From: Candidatus Omnitrophota bacterium
Lineage (GTDB): Bacteria > Verrucomicrobiota > Verrucomicrobiia > Limisphaerales > UBA1319
Direction of reading: 5' to 3'
DNA length: 6,538 nucleotides
Assembly: GCA_023473405.1 (NCBI GenBank)
Contig: JAMCZD010000471.1
Location: forward strand, 1 to 6,538
How positions within the stretch are numbered: the stretch's first letter is position 1; each line of letters opens with the position of its first letter. Below are positions 5,338 to 6,538 of this stretch, piece by piece. The translations under genes and the position numbers were made by a program. Below the pieces are notes generated by a model. The model searched no databases. It had not been told where the DNA came from and worked only from the letters and a program-made list of their open reading frames with translations.

Positions 5338-6538
5338 ATGGCAGCTTATCTGTATTTGAGCGATATGCGGCCTGATTTCAGGCCGTTCGAGATCGACTGC
5401 GGCAAGATCACCGCTTACTGCTACTCCGGCGATTTGAAAGGGGAGGTGGCGTCGGGCAGGTTGGATGCGCCGCAGGCGTTGGCATTGCTCGAGGACATGC
5501 TGATGATCCGCGAGCTCGAGGAGATGATCGTGAAGCTGCGTTCAGGCGCGTATGAACCGCTGCCGAGTTTCAACTACCGCGGCCCCACTCATGTGTCGGC
5601 CGGGCAAGAGGCGACTTCGGTCGGGGCATGCAGCATGTTTTCCCTTCAGGACAAGATCACCAGCACCCACCGCGGCCACGGCGACAGTCTGGCCAAAGGC
5701 AATGTCGCCTTGCGCGCCATGACGGACGATCAGCTACGCGCGCGTGTGCCCTCGGCTGAGGCTCGATATCGAGAGGACCTGCTCGAGGCCGCTTTCGAGG
5801 ACCATCTTTACCACACGATTGCCGAGCTGTTTGGCAAGGAAGATGGCTATTGCAAAGGTCGCGGCGGCAGCATGCACATCGCCGATTTCAGCATCGGCCA
5901 TCTCGGGGCCAACGCCATCGTCGGCGGGGGCGCTGGCATTGCCACCGGGGCGGCGCTGGGACTTCGATATTTACGGCGCGACAGCGTTGTCGGCTGTTTT
6001 TTGGGCGACGGCGCCTTTGCCAATGGCGTGGTGCTCGAGGCGTTGAATTTTGCTGCCCAGGGCCAATTCACCAACGAGCTGGCAGGCGATCATCCGTATG
6101 GTTTGCCCATCATTTTCCTGGCTATAAACAATCACTATGCAATGACCGGGCGCAGCGATAACGAGGTGTTGGGGATTGGACACCTGGCCCGGCGCGCCGC
6201 CGGTTTTTCGGATAACAACATGCACGCCGAGATCGTCAATGGAATGGACGTCCTGGCGGTGCGCGACGCGGTGGGACGGATGGCGGCGATTTGCCGCCAG
6301 GGACGGGGCCCATGTTTCCTCGAAGTCAACACCTACCGCTATTATGGTCATTCCTTGAGCGATCCCCGGAACGAATACCGCAGTCGCGACGAGGAAGCGG
6401 CCTGGAGGCAAGTCGACCCGATTACGTCATTCCAGCGACAGCTCTTGAAAAGCAAGGTCTGCGGCGAGGATGCACTCGAGGCGCTGTCTGCCAAAGTCAA
6501 GGACCGCAATGCCAAGGCCGCCGTCCGCGCCGCCGCTT
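5338..6538 (+). CDS. Thiamine-diphosphate 2-oxoacid dehydrogenase, E1 alpha-type (partial, runs off right edge)
   Basis: The first 400 residues of a pyruvate/acetoin/branched-chain 2-oxoacid dehydrogenase E1 alpha-type protein, which decarboxylates a 2-oxoacid on thiamine diphosphate. Family marks in order: YRGPTHVSAGQEATSVG (80-96), HRGHGDSLAKG (111-121), the substrate-loop motif CKGRGGSMHIADF (172-184), GDGAFANG (223-230) with NN at 264-265 forming the metal/ThDP motif, and RYYGHSLSDP (334-343) near the phosphorylation-type loop. Three parts differ from standard E1 alpha: about 45 extra N-terminal residues, about 34 extra residues at 122-158, and about 12 extra residues between GDG and NN. 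The ATG at 5338 is the first after an in-frame TAG at 5326-5328; its ribosome site is weak. The C-terminus is outside the window, so a fusion to an E1 beta domain cannot be excluded. Substrate unknown. Confidence 0.9.
   Translation, partial: MAAYLYLSDMRPDFRPFEIDCGKITAYCYSGDLKGEVASGRLDAPQALALLEDMLMIRELEEMIVKLRSGAYEPLPSFNYRGPTHVSAGQEATSVGACSMFSLQDKITSTHRGHGDSLAKGNVALRAMTDDQLRARVPSAEARYREDLLEAAFEDHLYHTIAELFGKEDGYCKGRGGSMHIADFSIGHLGANAIVGGGAGIATGAALGLRYLRRDSVVGCFLGDGAFANGVVLEALNFAAQGQFTNELAGDHPYGLPIIFLAINNHYAMTGRSDNEVLGIGHLARRAAGFSDNNMHAEIVNGMDVLAVRDAVGRMAAICRQGRGPCFLEVNTYRYYGHSLSDPRNEYRSRDEEAAWRQVDPITSFQRQLLKSKVCGEDALEALSAKVKDRNAKAAVRAAA

Overview
The window looks like chromosomal DNA from a fairly GC-rich Gram-negative bacterium. 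Gene style and the short-hairpin repeat in one intergenic gap suggest Verrucomicrobiota (Pedosphaera/Limisphaerales type). That assignment is inference from memory of such genomes, not a search result. No tRNA, rRNA, CRISPR array, transposase or phage gene is visible.

Layout, left to right. Positions 1-66 hold the 3' end of a reading frame closed by TAG. After only 18 bases, and in the same frame, comes an EamA/DMT-type five-helix membrane protein (85-510). These may be two adjacent genes or one ten-helix transporter gene split by an amber codon. A 187-bp gap leads to a ferritin gene (698-1228). The 201-bp gap after it (1229-1428) lies between convergent genes and carries a hairpin repeat element. 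On the minus strand, 1429-3687 encodes a 752-residue protein with an EF-hand, a Cys-rich segment and C-terminal membrane helices, of no function I recognise. A 588-bp divergent gap with no credible gene follows (3688-4275). Then come two plus-strand genes 78 bp apart: a CtBP-like D-2-hydroxyacid dehydrogenase (4276-5259) and a thiamine-diphosphate 2-oxoacid dehydrogenase E1 alpha-type protein (from 5338) that runs off the right edge. The last two could form a unit that oxidises a 2-hydroxyacid and then decarboxylates a 2-oxoacid, but their substrates cannot be read from the sequence.

The most unusual signal is in the ferritin. A perfect 25-bp inverted repeat links the region upstream of the gene (619-643) to codons 51-59 (848-872). 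Exactly inside this block the ferritin lacks two of the six ferroxidase ligands (the E. coli FtnA Glu50 and His53 equivalents are Lys54 and Ala57). The other four ligands are intact and the alignment to FtnA needs no gap here. This looks like a short template-switch (copy-and-invert) replacement that rewrote the iron site without breaking the frame. A paralogue-specific function or an assembly artefact remain alternatives.
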